Positions 38,501 through 51,199 of a stretch of 64,000 nt of DNA are shown here, piece after piece. Positions within the stretch are counted from its first letter, which is position 1; every line of letters starts with the position of its first letter. The translations under genes were made by a program, and so were the position numbers. This DNA is from Lithospermum erythrorhizon. Taxonomy: Eukaryota; Streptophyta; Magnoliopsida; Boraginales; Boraginaceae. The notes under the pieces are model-generated. The model did not search any database. It had not been told where the DNA came from and saw nothing but the letters and a program-made list of their open reading frames with translations. The stretch is from positions 1-64,000 of the forward strand of contig JADFUC010001233.1 of NCBI GenBank assembly GCA_019722365.1. Direction: 5' to 3'.

Positions 38501-41500
38501 GTTGAAAAGCCTAATGCCTGATCCTATGAAGCAAGAGCCCTTGGTTGTGGAGAATACACCTGATCCGCTGGCAGGAGAGCAGGTATAACAGCCGCCCTCT
38601 TAATTTTAAACTCGTTAAAATGATGAAGCCGTACTGGACATGTGGTGAAGGCTCTTTGGTACCACTATAATTTGATAAGTGAGTTTTAGTCCCATGTTGG
38701 ATACAGTGCATTTAAAAGTGATGTCCCACTTTAATTTGAAGGCTCTTTTTCAAGGTTATGTTGGATCTAATGATCATTGTAGCCTATTACTTAATTATAG
38801 GACTTGTGTTAATCCATTATTTCTCCTAACCAGACATGGCCGACAGAGGCAGAAATGGAAGAAGCTGATAAAAGTCGCCAGGAGAAAAAGCTAAAAAGAA
38901 GGGTCCTGCCTCCAGGAACATCTGAATATCAGGTATTATATAATCTAGGTGAAGTCTCATAATAGTCGAATTGTTGCTGCCATTCGAAGTAGTGTGCTCA
39001 TGATTTAACAATGATAAAAATGATGTAATTGCAGGCTGCTTGGATAGTTGATGATTCTGATGCTGATTATTCTGGTAGTGATGAAGACGAAGATGATGGT
39101 ATGGTTCTGGATGAGAAGGAAAATGATTTTGTTGGACAAGAGGGCCGCGATGAGTTTGAGCTTGATGATGACCAGGGTTCTCTTAAATTAAAAGGATGGG
39201 ATGAGGAAACTGAGATGGATTCAGTAATGGTGGTAAGCTTAACTATCATGAAATCTTTAAAAAAAAATATTGGTTGTTTCCAGTATGCCATAAGAACTTG
39301 TGTAACCATGTTAACCGTGCAATTTCTCCATGCAATTTGAATGACCTGCATGAATATTGCAAACTTCTAACACTATTACTTTGGTTGACAGGATGGTGAA
39401 AACTTGACAAAGGAGCAGGTAGAGGAGGAAATTGAAAAAATCAAGGCTGCTCACGCAGAAGATGAGGGTATTTCTTTTGGTTCTACTTCAATAAATCTCA
39501 TCAAGCTTCTTAATATTTTGCTAAAGTAGCTCCTTGTAGTTGCAGGGTGGAAATTATATAATCATATGAGAATATCCTCATCTTAATGATATTCTCAGTC
39601 TCTTGTCTTTCTTTGCCCTTTCACTTTTGAGACTCTCGGTCGGTAATGATTTTCTGGTTTAATTTAGAATATCCAGATGAAGTGGATACTCCATTAGATG
39701 TTCCTGCTCGGAAGCGTTTTGCCAAGTATAGAGGAGTGAAGTCCTTCAGAACTTCGTCATGGGACCCTAAAGTACACCTTTGTCTCTGTATCTTTGGAAG
39801 TTCATTACTTAATTTGGATTGTGGTTCAGCTTTATGTATCATTTCAGGAATCACTGCCTTCGGATTATGCTAGAATTTTTGCTTTTGACAATCTCTCGAG
39901 GACACAAAAACATGTTCTGGCCAAGGCTCTAGAACTGGATGCTGGGCATTTGGAAGAGTGTGTAACACCTGGATCATATGTGAGGCTTTATGTCAAGGAT
40001 GTGTCTGCTGATGTTGCATCAAGGCTCTGTAATTCATCAAAAACTATGCCGATTGTCGCATGTGGGTTATTGCAACACGAGTCCAAGATATCTGTGCTTC
40101 ACTTCAGGTTTGACTTTTCCATTTACCTTTCTTGCTCTCAAATTTATCATATGACATTTGTAGTTTCATGTATTATAATTTACTTTTGGTCCACTGTTGT
40201 ACAGTGTGAAGAAGCACGATACGTATACGAATCCCATAAAATCAAAAGAGGAATTACTCTTCCATGTTGGTTTCCGTCAATTCATGACGAGGTACATTTT
40301 TTCGAGGTTTTATTCTTATATATTGTACTTTGGAAAACTGATGAGCTTGTTTTTCATTGTAGACCAATATTTTCATCGGACAGTATGAATAATGATAAGC
40401 ACAAGATGGAGAGGTTTCTCCATCCAGGAAGATTTTCAATTGCTTCAATATATGCTCCAATTTGTTTTCCACCACTTCCTTTGATTGTTCTAAAGCTGGG
40501 TGAAGAAGTTGCTTCACCAACTGTTGCTGCAGTGGGTTCTTTGAGGAGCATTGACCCAGACAGAATAATATTAAAGAAAATTATTTTAACTGGGTAAGTG
40601 TTATTAATTCATGGTGATAGCACTGAAGTATATGAATAGTGGGAGGATAGGATTATGCAAATTTGTTCAAGTGAAAATCAGTAAAGACTATCTCCGTTGG
40701 TGTTATGGCATGCTTTTGAAAATGAATTCTTCTACTTATCTTTAAAAACTTGGATATAACTTGGTGCTGATAACTAATGAAATTTACTCTTTCCTATAGA
40801 AGTCAGTGATTTGAAGTTGTTTTCCTCTAATTCTGTATGTGAATGATCATATCCTTCTGTCCATTACTAGTCATCATGTCTACTGAAAAGTTCAAAACGT
40901 CTGGTTTACCATCACCCTCACTTTCGTATCTGTTTTATCTCCGTAGTTACTGAATTATCCCTGCATTTGTTTCCTGACTAAATTGAACATCACTTTTACT
41001 CTGTATTTGATATTGTCCATGAATCATTTTGATGAGTACTTAATGCTTAGTATAAGCTGTGACTTTCTGATGCAGAATGTGTTAACACCTGTTTTGTGAG
41101 ACTTCAATTAGATTCTTGTCAAGCGGTTTTTGCTGATAGAATTGGTGCACTAATCAAGTCAATTTTATGCGATGCAGATATCCTCAGAGAGTATCAAAAC
41201 TTAAATCTTCCGTAAGATATATGTTCCATACTCCAGAAGATGTCAGATGGTTCAAAGTAAGAAAATTGAAAATCACATGCTAGACTAACATATTTTGCAA
41301 TTATTTTTCCTCACGGCTTTGGGATGTGTTGATTTACAGCCAGTTGAAGTATGGACAAAAAATGGCCGTCGTGGTCGCATCAAGGAACCTGTCGGTACAC
41401 ATGGTATGCATTCTATCAAAGCAATGTGTACTGGTGAACTTGTGCCATAGTGCGGTGTCTAATATTTCCATCAGTTTCTAATAATCAAAAGTTGCAATTG

Positions 41501-41789
41501 TTCACAAAATGAAAACCAAACCAAACCAAGCCTTATCCCACCAAGTGAAAGGAGAAGAGATATATGATAACGTGATACAATCATTAGAACCGTTGTCCAG
41601 TGATATTATCATTTATTGGGATTAGCAGTCTTAGTTTCATGCAAGACATTAACTTATTTTCCTCTTTATCCAGGTGCAATGAAGTGTGTGTTGAATGGTG
41701 TCCTTCAGCAAAGCGACACTGTATGCATGAGTTTGTACAAGCGTTCGTTCCCAAAATGGCCTCAACACTGGTTTCCTATTGGAGCTTAA
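35535..41789 (+). CDS. TSR1: Pre-rRNA-processing protein TSR1 homolog
   Basis: Twenty-one exons assemble into 794 residues, close to the Arabidopsis length: 35535-35625, 35735-35811, 35950-36027, 36114-36245, 36722-36772, 36860-37003, 37090-37212, 37298-37375, 37565-37657, 37733-37852, 38499-38582, 38834-38932, 39035-39232, 39392-39467, 39668-39771, 39848-40107, 40205-40291, 40363-40593, 41178-41256, 41340-41403, 41674-41789. All introns are GT-AG and every junction keeps phase. TSR1 is a GTPase-like factor of the BMS1/TSR1 family that binds pre-40S particles in nucleus and cytoplasm and blocks premature subunit joining. The N-terminus is basic ([17 protein letters not shown]). An AARP2CN domain spans about residues 235-325, an acidic stretch about 395-445, and the conserved C-terminal domain about 485-794, ending with [13 protein letters not shown]. 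The start is the first in-frame ATG; the frame upstream of it opens at a TTG. Confidence 0.93.
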
Positions 41790-42373
41790 TGTTTAGAAGG
41801 CTCGCATGGTGGATATACATTTTTCTTCCTCTATAGGGCACTGAGAACTAAAACTCTCTTGCTCAAGGGAATGAAGCTCTGGTTCGAAATGACTAGTAAC
41901 TTGGTCGTTATATTCTCCATAGGGGAGGCAAAATTTTGTTTGTTTGTTTGTATAACATATGGTGGTTCTGCATAAACTTCATTTATACAAATAATTCTTC
42001 TTTTTTTGTTACTGAGATCATACTTGCTTGCTTCTGTCAAATTTGGTGCCAATCGGATCGAATTTCAGTTTGTTTTTTCTTCCATTTCTCGTTTATGTTT
42101 TTTCTTTTTTGGCCCTTTTGGTTTGACTTTGGTATATCATATGCTTGAGTAATTACGAAGTATTATTTTATTGTTCCCATTTTCTACCTATATTATTCTT
42201 CCTCTTTTCAATTACCTATATTATTCTTAACTATATACTCCGTATATATGTATTATTTATTTTATTTCCCTACAAATCTTCCATCTACTTTTATTATGGA
42301 CCAATATACCTAGTTCACCCGTGGTCACTCATTATTAGGTTACTTCTTAGATAACCGAAATTTCTCTAAGATA

Positions 42374-43720
42374 TTGCTACAAAGATTATGTCTCGAAAAG
42401 ATGGAGACTACAAGGAAATATAATGTTATGGTAGATAAATGTGGTGGCATCTTTATATTTAGGTTTGAATTTGAAGAAGATATGAATTTGGTTGCTTCTC
42501 ATGGTCTCATTAATATGAATGGAGCTATTCTCCTACTAGATTATTCTTCATCATATACTGGATATCATGATTTGAATATCAGCAGTAGAGGAATTAGTTA
42601 ATACTAGTATTAGTTATTGCTACAAGATTATGTCTCGAAAAAATTAAATTATTCGCCCTCCCTAATTTTTGGCATATTTTTCTTCATGTATATAATATTA
42701 GTTACTTCGTCTCCCCTATAAGAATATCAATAATTCTTGCATTTGGATCCAAATTCATGGAGTTCCGACCAACTTCTTTGACAAAGAACACATTCAAAAC
42801 ATTGCGAGGAAGACAGGCGAGATCATTACCGTAGAATGGAATGCAAAACCAGCCTTAGCAAAAGACTTCATCAGAGTCAAAATTAAAATTCCAGTCTCTA
42901 TCCTCCCATTCATGGTACATTTATTGACTCTCTTGCAAACTTGCCTATCTGGATCATTTTTAGTTACGAAAAAGTGTTTAGAGTTTGTTATCATTGTGGG
43001 AGAATCGGTCATAGTATGTTGGTGGACTCAAATCTTCCTCCGTATTGTAAATGAGTGTCTGAAAAAGAAGGGTGTTAGCATTCAATATAGTAGAGATTTT
43101 CTTCTATCTTTCATGACCAAGAGGTTTGCTAAAGATAGTGAGAATCATCGTGAAATGCTACAAGTGAAAAGAAAGAAACTTTGGACAGAATTAACTAGTT
43201 CTTATGGTTAAATACCGCGGACTCTAATATTGAAGAAGATATTATTTCTCAAATCTCTAACATAGTTCAGTCACTATTGAAAGCTGTAAGTTAATAAGGC
43301 CACTGCGCTTAAAAACTGCAAAGTGACATGCTCGATCCTCGTTTCAGAAATGATAAACGGCGAGCCAAACGCATCTGCTTCATCGAGATATCCCGCAATT
43401 TACCTCCTCCGACAAGGCAAGCAGCTTTATACGACGGATTTTACCATCATGAATGATCATCTTTTTTTTTTTGAAGAAAGATGATATTTCCTGCCAAAGA
43501 AGACCAAAATTGTCACTTTGGAGATCAATTCAGCAAGCGGTTTAAATGAAAATTTGATGGATAGAACAACTGGCTCTGGAACACCCTCTGAGACTACCCA
43601 AAAGGTCAAGTATCAAGCCAAAGCTAATAAGAGTCACATTTTTGTGGAAGAATTGCATGAATCTGAATTTTCACAAGTCATCTCAGCAAGGTTAGGCTTG
43701 TCAAGAAACTGTCCATGAAA
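42374..43720 (+). pseudogene. LINE ORF1 (DUF4283/CCHC gag-like) remnant
   Basis: Fragments in shifting frames include FRFEFEEDMN near 42,470, IHGVPTNFFDKEHIQNIARK near 42,755-42,815, and VCYHCGRIGH near 42,985-43,015. The last is the start of a CCHC zinc knuckle. This order (DUF4283 then zf-CCHC) is the usual plant L1 ORF1 architecture. Stops interrupt it after the second and third blocks. Confidence 0.75.
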
Positions 43721-44129
43721 GTGGACCAACCTTCGACTTATGGAGTGGCTTTTGTATAGGGGAAGTCAAAATTTGCTGGAACTGGACCACGAGGAGGATG
43801 TGGAGCATCAAAACAAATCATTCTTATGAATCAACTGGTTTAGACAAGAATTACTTAGACTTGGTCTGGGGTCTAGAGTTGAGGACTTTGGGTCTGATGA
43901 ATCCAAGACCAAGGTGAATTTTTGTTGTATTTTCGTCTCTTGAGCTGGAGGAGAACACGAGTACATTGAAAAGGAAATGGGTTGATCAAGTTTGTGAAGA
44001 TAGATTGGTGGATGAAGCTGGGTCGTCAAAGAAAAGGGCCATACGGATTGGTGATGATAGATACATCAAAGCATCAGAGCTTTGTCCTCTTTTGAGCCAT
44101 GTCCACTCCCTCATTTTCTTTCTTTTAAT

Positions 44130-47100
44130 TTTAATTTATGTTTATTTTCTATATATGATTGCTTTTCGTAAGGTTATAAAAGCTCATGATTTGAAAGGCT
44201 TGTTCCTCAACAACCCCAACATCATTAGGTTAGAAAATATTATCTGAAAGTTGTCACACAGCCAATCCCTCATCCTCGACTTTGCTCATCTTCAAAGGTC
44301 ACTATGACGTTCCATAAATCAGACATTATCTTTCATAACTGTTTCTAAAATTACTACTTATAAATACCTTAAGAGACTTAAGGTTCCAATTTCCTTTGGA
44401 TTTTGGATTGAATTTCTCTTAATGTCAAAGCTAACTTAATTTTCTCCAATAAAAATATTTAATTTATTGAAATTTTTACTGAAAATAGTAATTTTTTATT
44501 TTTTGGTGGTATTTATGGTAATCCTAAATTGAAAAAAAGAGATTAAACTTGGAATAATCTCTTTTGATCTTTGGACCCCTCTTTCATGAATAAACTGCTT
44601 TTATTGGCAAGAGATTTAATTCAAGTCCTCGACTAATTTTGATGGGGCCTCCCTTCCCTGCCTCCCATATTTTAGTTAGATCCGTGCTTACTTCCTCAAT
44701 TTTATAAATAGCGGGCTTTTAAGACTTTAAAAAATATAATGGTACTTTCATTTTTTCTTGCCCAGGAACTAAAATGGCACCTCAAGATTACTTAAAAACT
44801 CTGATCGTGCCATGGCTAATTTTGAATGGTCCTTAGATTTTCAAAATAGTTCGTGTCTTTGCTTGCCAATTCAAAGATCAGATCATGGTCCTCTTGTTAT
44901 TTCCACTAAACCCTCCTCTAAAGCGTGTCGCCGCCCTTGTAAACTTCAGAATTTCCTATCTCATATTTTGGGTTTCAACGAGGTTATTTCTAAAGCTTGA
45001 GATTCCCCTCTATCCATTTCTCAATAATCTATCTGTCCACCATTTAAGTTCAATATAAACCAATACATGCGAAGGCTTTTATCAAAAAGTGGAATAACAT
45101 TAGAGTTGGTAACTTATTTAACCTTATTAAATCTTTACAAGGTAAATTAGCTCATCTTCAAAACAATCCTCATATTCCTTCTAACATTTTAGAGGAAAAT
45201 AATCTTAGAGCTCAACTTGATCTTTTATCATAACAAGAGTCTTATCGGCATCAGCGATAAAACAACAGAATTAATAATTGACGCAACTCTGAATTTTACC
45301 ACTCTTATATTAAGCATAAGGCCAAAATTAATTCTACTTTGGAAATTTGCTACAGTGATAATAACATCATTACTGATGAAGATGATATTATCAATCACTA
45401 TTTTTCCCATTTTTCTAATTTTTATAATCCTCCTCAAACTCCAGTTCGCTCTTTCAAAACTATTAGTAATATCTCTTCTGGTCTTAATAATGATCAAGTT
45501 GATGATCTTAATAGACCGTTCACGGCTATTGAAGTTAAAAAGGATATCTTCCAGATGCACGCAGATAAATTTGACCGATCGTTTCCCGAGGATTTTTCGT
45601 ATCAATCGAACTTATTGCGAGAGATCTTACGACGCTCTACCTTTGATTTTCTTAATAATAATAAATTTTTGAGAAATTAAGAATACTTTTATTACTTTAA
45701 TTCTGTTGTATAATCCCTCATCTCTCTTTACGATTTTAGGCCTATTAGTCTGTGTAATACTATGTACAAAATTGCCTCTAAAACTATGGTTAATAGGCTT
45801 AAACCTCACCTTAATCATCTTCTCTCCCCCTTCCAAAATGGCCTTTATTAATGAAGGTTGATTCATGATAAGTTATCCCTAGATCGCAGTTCACTAATCA
45901 TCATATTCCCATCTCCAAAACAGATTTTTTTTGAATGGCTAATATTAAGGCCTGAGGCGAGTAAGGCATTTGATAAGATTGACGTGGATTTGTTATCATG
46001 TGTTCTTAAGAAACTCAACTTCCTAATCATTGGATCAATCTTATTTCTCAATGTATTTCCTCAGTTAATTTATTGGTCCTGATCAATGGAAGAACTACTA
46101 ATCTTTTTCGTCCTTGTTGTGGTCTGAGGCAAGGAATCCCTCTCGCCTATCATTTTCTCCATTTGTACGGAGGCTCTTTCGGCATCTTTGTCTTGTGCAT
46201 GAATAATCTGTGGATATTGGGTGGGGTGTCAATTAAAGATAAGTTCTCCTCTTCTTTCATCTTTTTATTTGGCCGATGATAGTTTCTTCTTTCTTTTCAT
46301 CTTAATTCAAAAGCTCGAGTGCTTTCTTCTACCCTCACGAATTCATCAAGTAATTCTAGGCAAATTATTAATTTTAACAAATCTCATATTTTCTTTTAGC
46401 CTTTGCACTCGGCTTTCTATAAAATTTAAGCTCGGAGATTCTCAAAATTAATGAATCTAGTAGTCTTGATAACTATGTGGGCATACATCTGGATATTTCT
46501 ACTAATAGAAAACAGATTTTCACTTATCAAATTAAAAAAATCTATCTCTTGAGTGTAAATTCTTTAATTTTGCGTGAAAAGTATGGACTTCTAATTAAGT
46601 TTGTTCAATCTACTTTGTTTTATCCTATGGAGTGATATAAATTTTCCTAGATTGCCGAACGAATATAAAATCTTTTGGCGAACTTCCTCATGTGACATCG
46701 GGAAAATATTCATCGTTAATCAGAGTTTTTATGTACTTATCTACTTCAAAGTTATAGGTTTCGATTCAAGCACCTATCATTTCACTCAAGTTTTAAAAAA
46801 TGCTTGTTTCCATTTTTTAGATTCTCAATCTCCTACAATGATTAAACCAAAAATACTATCCGAACTCGCCCTCTCTCACGCTTTATTAAAAAGTCTCATG
46901 GGTTGAAAAGTCTCAAGCCGTCTTTCTTGCCTTAATCTTCTCATACGGTTCGTGGTTAATTCGGTAGAGTGTTGATATTCTGACGATCTGCGGTTCCTAA
47001 TAACCACTAATTTAAAAAACTTCTTTAAGCCCAATACGTAATCCACCGCCCATCTCCTAAGCTGACTTACTATTAATACCACTCATCGAACCACACTCAT

Positions 47101-47640
47101 TTCTTGGGTACTATTCTTCCGACATTATTGTCAAAGACATTTTAAAAATTAGGTTATCAAATACTGAGGACTTTAAAACTTGGCCTAAACGCAATTTCCA
47201 CACCAAAGAATTTTACTTGAAATTATTCAAGGATTCCCAGCACACTATCACCAAACCCATTAGTCATTCAAGTATACCGTCCCAAATTTGGGAAAGGATT
47301 TGAAAAATTTCACTTCCACAAAAAGTTAGAACCTTTATTTGGAAGCTCCTTCTCATTAGGCTTTCCACTAAAGACAATCTTGAAAGGAAATCTAATAAAA
47401 AATTTGACACAAATTGTGTCTTTTGTGCTTCAAGTAAAGAAACCGTCTCTCATCTTTTTTTTAATTGCCACCATATTAAGAATATTTGGAATTTCATTTT
47501 GGGTAATGCATAATCATGATAATATTGTTAATCTACTCATATCTTGGATTCTTAAGCCTTGGGGAAAAGCATCTTATATTAAATTGAACATTATTAAAAT
47601 TGGAAGTATGATGGGCTACTTGTAATGGGCGGAGTTTCGA
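44130..47640 (+). pseudogene. LINE ORF2 (endonuclease-reverse transcriptase) remnant
   Basis: The endonuclease end is marked by RSDHGPLVIS near 44,872-44,905. Reverse transcriptase is marked by DFRPISLCNTMYKIASK near 45,735-45,790, SKAFDKIDVDLLS near 45,960-46,000, LRQGIPLAY near 46,124-46,150 and YLADDSF near 46,266-46,287. The zf-RVT-type C-terminus shows FCASSKETVSHLFFNCHH near 47,421-47,475. These blocks occupy different frames and several contain stops, so no active enzyme can be made. Confidence 0.8.
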
Positions 47641-48530
47641 GGGCCAAAGAAGCCGCCCAATTTTTTAAAACGTTAATTTATCTTTAATTTTTGAAAAATA
47701 TGACATATTTCATTAGATTTAAAATCTCACTTTAATTTTATATACGACCCACCGTAATTAGTTTGCCTCAAAGTAGTGCATTGCCCACATAAATGATATT
47801 TGCTTTAATCAATGCTCTTTTGATGTTGGAAAAATTCAAGCTTTGTCATAGATTTTTGCTGAAGACGGCATTCATGGATTCTGTGGAATTCAAAGATCAC
47901 AAATTCCTACTTTATTGTGCCCCCTGCTTGAATGACATTTTATAAGAAAAGAAATTTTTAAATCAGTTGCCTCCCCAATTTTCAAGTCTTTGATGTTTAA
48001 TCACGGCTGTAGATAAACTCATTTAGATGATTACTTCCCATGATCTAGCTTTTATCTCTTTCTTGGGCAATATCGGCCGGACAAGACAATTAATGACACA
48101 ATATTCAGCATCACTGGTGTCGATGTTGAGGATCCGATAGGAATCATTACGATTGCTCCAAAAGATTATCGCTTCTCTGGGATTCTCTCTCGATTAAATA
48201 CAAATGTACTTTGCTCTTTGGTCATTGTCGCTGACAAATATTTTCTTTTCTCAAGTTAGATAGGCACTTTGGTTTATCAAAAGACGTTCCTTGAGGGAGG
48301 AAGTTTTAAATATAAAGAATGAAATGAAAAAAATAATTGCTGTAAGATCCCACCTAACATCGGATGATTGATAATTTAAATTACGTCATTTAAATTCACT
48401 TTGTAATAGTTTGGATTGCCTCTAGTTCTCACATGAATTTATTTGAATAGCCATGAGTCTTTGTAAACCTCGCAAACTTCTATTTGGGTCACTAATCCTT
48501 TGGATATCTATAAAAAAAAATAAAAAAAAG

Positions 48531-49200
48531 GTATTCATCTATCTGAAATGCCACTATTTCGAAGTTCTAAACTCGTAACCAGTGAATTTTTTATGGAAGT
48601 TACTTTTATTTTGCTCTTATCAGTGCTTATGGTTTGTTTTGTTGTTTCTACCTTGTTACTTATCATTGTTTTCCTTGTACATGAGCTATGATGTTGAGAC
48701 CCTGGTTTTATGTGTTGCTAGGGAAACAAGCCGACGAGCTGGACATCTTACTCGATTTAAGTCGGCATGATTTTCATGAAAACTTTTCAAGTCATAACTT
48801 GAAACATTTGTCATTTGGTCGATGAGCATTACTTGAGTTCGATAAGTTGTCAAGTTATGTATTTTCATCCATTTTAACAAGAAACTGTAATGTATAAAGG
48901 TATCTTCATGATCAGGACAAAGTTGCAATCTTTGGTATTAAACTGGTCATCATAATTTTTTGTTGAATTTCGATTTTTCCATTGTGTTAAATAGAATGTC
49001 CATCATTTTAACCGAAAATTTGATAGCAGGGATAGTTTGAGATGTTTTTATGGTTTATGGGACAATTTGAAATGTTCTTCGAGTTCATAGAGGTCCTATT
49101 ATTGCATAACTAGAAAACAATTAGTCATGTGGAAAGTTCGCACAATTAGAGGTTTTAAAATTGATACATTAATTTCAGATCCTAATTAAAAGACCAGAAT
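48531..49200. other. Intergenic DNA right of the LINE
   Basis: No recognisable gene or repeat. Short overlapping frames at 48,582-48,928 have no conserved motif. Confidence 0.45.
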
Positions 49201-49204
49201 TGAC

Positions 49205-49300
49205 CAAATCTCTCAAAAGTGAGATTCCGAACTCACGACCAATTCTGGTTAATAATCTCACGCTCTACCACTAAACATTGAGAACAGAGATTAGATCCCC
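49205..49300 (-). mobile_element. tRNA-derived SINE or decayed tRNA-like sequence
   Basis: On the minus strand TAGTGGTAGAGCG (49,261-49,273) resembles an A box, and GTGAGTTCGGAATCTCAC (49,219-49,236) resembles a B box with T-arm pairing. Between them ATTATTAACC is similar to the tRNA-Asn anticodon region. Acceptor-stem pairing is not convincing, so I favour a SINE head over a working tRNA. Confidence 0.5.
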
Positions 49301-50045
49301 ATGAGTTCAATTCCCCAAGCTCAAATTCATGACCAATAGAAGCTTCCTTCAGAACTCCCTGAACTTCTTCATAAAGCGGGCTCTACCTGTTTCATTTCAA
49401 AGTGCCCCTCAAAGAAATTTTTTCTATTTCATTATATTCTATCCATATTCCCAATTCCATTCATTTAATATCCAATGAACCTGTTAGAATCCTTCAAATT
49501 GGATCCGATTAAACTTTATGTATTATAGACATTCCCTCATTTTGCATTCTAGCACATTTGAATCTCCTATTTATAAAAAAGTCCCATTAAGTGTTTATCT
49601 TTTCATCTAATTTATAAAAGATCTAGTACCGAACTTGCTATCGCTACTCAATAACATGAAAATCTTCTTATTCTTATATAGATTAAAAATCTAACAAAAG
49701 TTTTTTATTACCCTTTTCTTCTTTTATTCTACTTGTTTATTTTATTTTACTATTTTAAAAATTTGTAGCGGATATTCTCGAATTTTAAATTACTTAATCG
49801 CCCATTTTGTTACGTTTACAACATTTCCCCGAAAATTGTTTTCTCTTGATTCACGAAATGGGAAGGACGAAAGTCGGGTATACTAATTCCTCAATTCAAG
49901 AAAACCAATTTCTTTCCTAGGCTATTTTCTCAACAGATATTTAATCAGTAGGAGTTTAAATTTCTGATATAATTCTAAAAAGCAAATGATTAAGTCCAAG
50001 CCAAAAAATATGAATTTTTATTTTTCATATTTCTAAGATTTAATA

Positions 50046-50240
50046 AAAGGATTCGCGAAATAAAAGTGTTAATGTTATAACCAAATCACATAAATTGTTA
50101 AATCTTCCATAAATGCTAGATTAAGCAATAAAGTTGCCTCGTGATTTTTCCCTCATTTTCAGTCGCCTCGCTGATAATTTCTACAATTGACCAAGCGGTA
50201 GTTCCTTGGCCCAACCCCAGTCCGATAAGCAAGCCTCATA
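50046..50240 (-). pseudogene. atpH: Plastid atpH fragment
   Basis: The minus strand reads GLLIGLGLGQGTTA then ENEGKI in one frame, followed by TLLLNLAFMEDLTIY and FANPF in other frames. This matches the ATP synthase c-subunit from its glycine-rich helix to its C-terminus. Frameshifts and stops show long residence outside the plastid. The N-terminal part is missing. Confidence 0.75.
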
Positions 50241-50507
50241 CCAATTCAATGAACAATAATGTATTTAAATCAATGAATTCATGATAAAATCCTAACCGAA
50301 AAAGTATAATATATAAAAATGAGTATTTTGAAAATACTCGGCAAGGTAAGTAGAGGGATATTTTTTCTGTTTTAATAAAAGAAAAATCTTATTTATTTGA
50401 ATTAGGAATTCTATGTACAACTAGAAGAAGTCCTTAACTATAAATACATGTGATCATATATGCATTATTTTTATATATTCCAATAAAAAGAACAAGGAGG
50501 GTTTTGA

Positions 50508-50634
50508 ATGCGATCTAAAAACATATCTCTCTGTGGCACCAGTTCTAAGCATGTTATGGTTTGGAGCTTTAGCGGATCTATTGATAGAGATTAATCGCTT
50601 TTCTCCAGATGCGTTGACATTCATCTTTTTTTAA
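50508..50634 (+). pseudogene. psaJ: Plastid psaJ remnant
   Basis: An ATG preceded by GGAGGG starts a sequence that follows photosystem I subunit J along its length. It reads [15 protein letters not shown], then LLIEINR, then DALTF-like, and ends TTTTTTTAA. Loss of two bases after the second codon and further changes break the frame, so the ~42-residue protein cannot be made. Confidence 0.8.
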
Positions 50635-51048
50635 TTCTAGTTATTGACATGGAAAGAAATTAAAAAGATTAAAAATACAATCAAATATATGTGACTAACC
50701 CCTCCCCCTCTTTTCTCTTTTTCCCCTTTCAAAATAAGGGAGGAAAGAGAGAATCAAAACGGGTTCAATGTCTGTGAGACTCGGACTCAAGTTTGAATTA
50801 TATGAATATCGGAATGAGGATATAATAAAAATGTGGGTCTAGGGCAAGAGTATTTTTCAACGGTATTTTGATTTGAAATAGAGTTTAGAAATCATTGTAT
50901 TGCTTATTATTTCCATTTACTAATATTTTCATTACTTTATTGATTTTTTAGATTTGAAGTTTAGTAACTTGTATTTTTTAATGCCTTTCTTCTTGGCTTC
51001 AAATTGAAAATCGAATAGTTGAGTAAATCAAAAATTAAAAGGAGGTTC

Positions 51049-51186
51049 ATGGACAAGGGTAAAGATGTCCAACTAAGGGAAATTTTGGAATGTACCACTT
51101 ATGTCCAAAACAGTGCTAATAAGAGTAAGAGATCGATGGGGATTTCCAGATATATTACTCAAAATCACCATCCCCATAGTGTATGA
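51049..51186 (+). pseudogene. rpl33: Plastid rpl33 remnant, prematurely stopped
   Basis: From ATG the frame reads [16 protein letters not shown] and later MGISRYITQ, matching ribosomal protein bL33 of plastids. It stays open for 45 codons and then stops at TGA, short of the usual ~66. A plastid-type GGAGG lies 5 bp before the ATG. The C-terminal zinc-binding part is gone. Confidence 0.8.
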
Positions 51187-51199
51187 GACAAATAGATGC

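Larger units (their letters stand above)
42360..48530 (+). mobile_element. Long decayed L1-type LINE
   Basis: The element follows the end of TSR1 by about 570 bp and lies in the same direction. It holds an ORF1 with gag-like and zinc-knuckle motifs, an ORF2 with endonuclease, reverse transcriptase and C-terminal zinc-binding segments, and an A-rich tail at about 48,510-48,530. The ~6.2 kb span is near full length for a plant L1. Every domain is broken by stops or frameshifts. The 5' limit is approximate. Confidence 0.8.
50046..51195. other. Composite nuclear insertion of plastid DNA (NUPT)
   Basis: Three plastid gene remnants lie in this segment: atpH (minus), psaJ (plus) and rpl33 (plus). 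psaJ and rpl33 are neighbours in plastid genomes and keep their order and spacing. atpH normally sits far away in the large single-copy region, so at least two plastid pieces were joined. The insertion may be wider: 49,300-50,045 and 51,196-51,400 could also be plastid spacer, but I cannot confirm it. Confidence 0.75.

Noticed and set aside
39794..40597. 267-codon plus-strand open frame
   Set aside because: It is a read-through of TSR1 exons 16-18 and their introns; conserved residues fall only in the exons.
45228..45866. Minus-strand open frames of 79 and 125 codons
   Set aside because: They are antisense to the LINE ORF2 remnant and have no motif of their own.
46950..47010. tRNA-like GGTAGAGTGTTGATATTCTGACGA inside the LINE remnant
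   Set aside because: No matching acceptor or T-arm pairing, and it lies within the ORF2 remnant.
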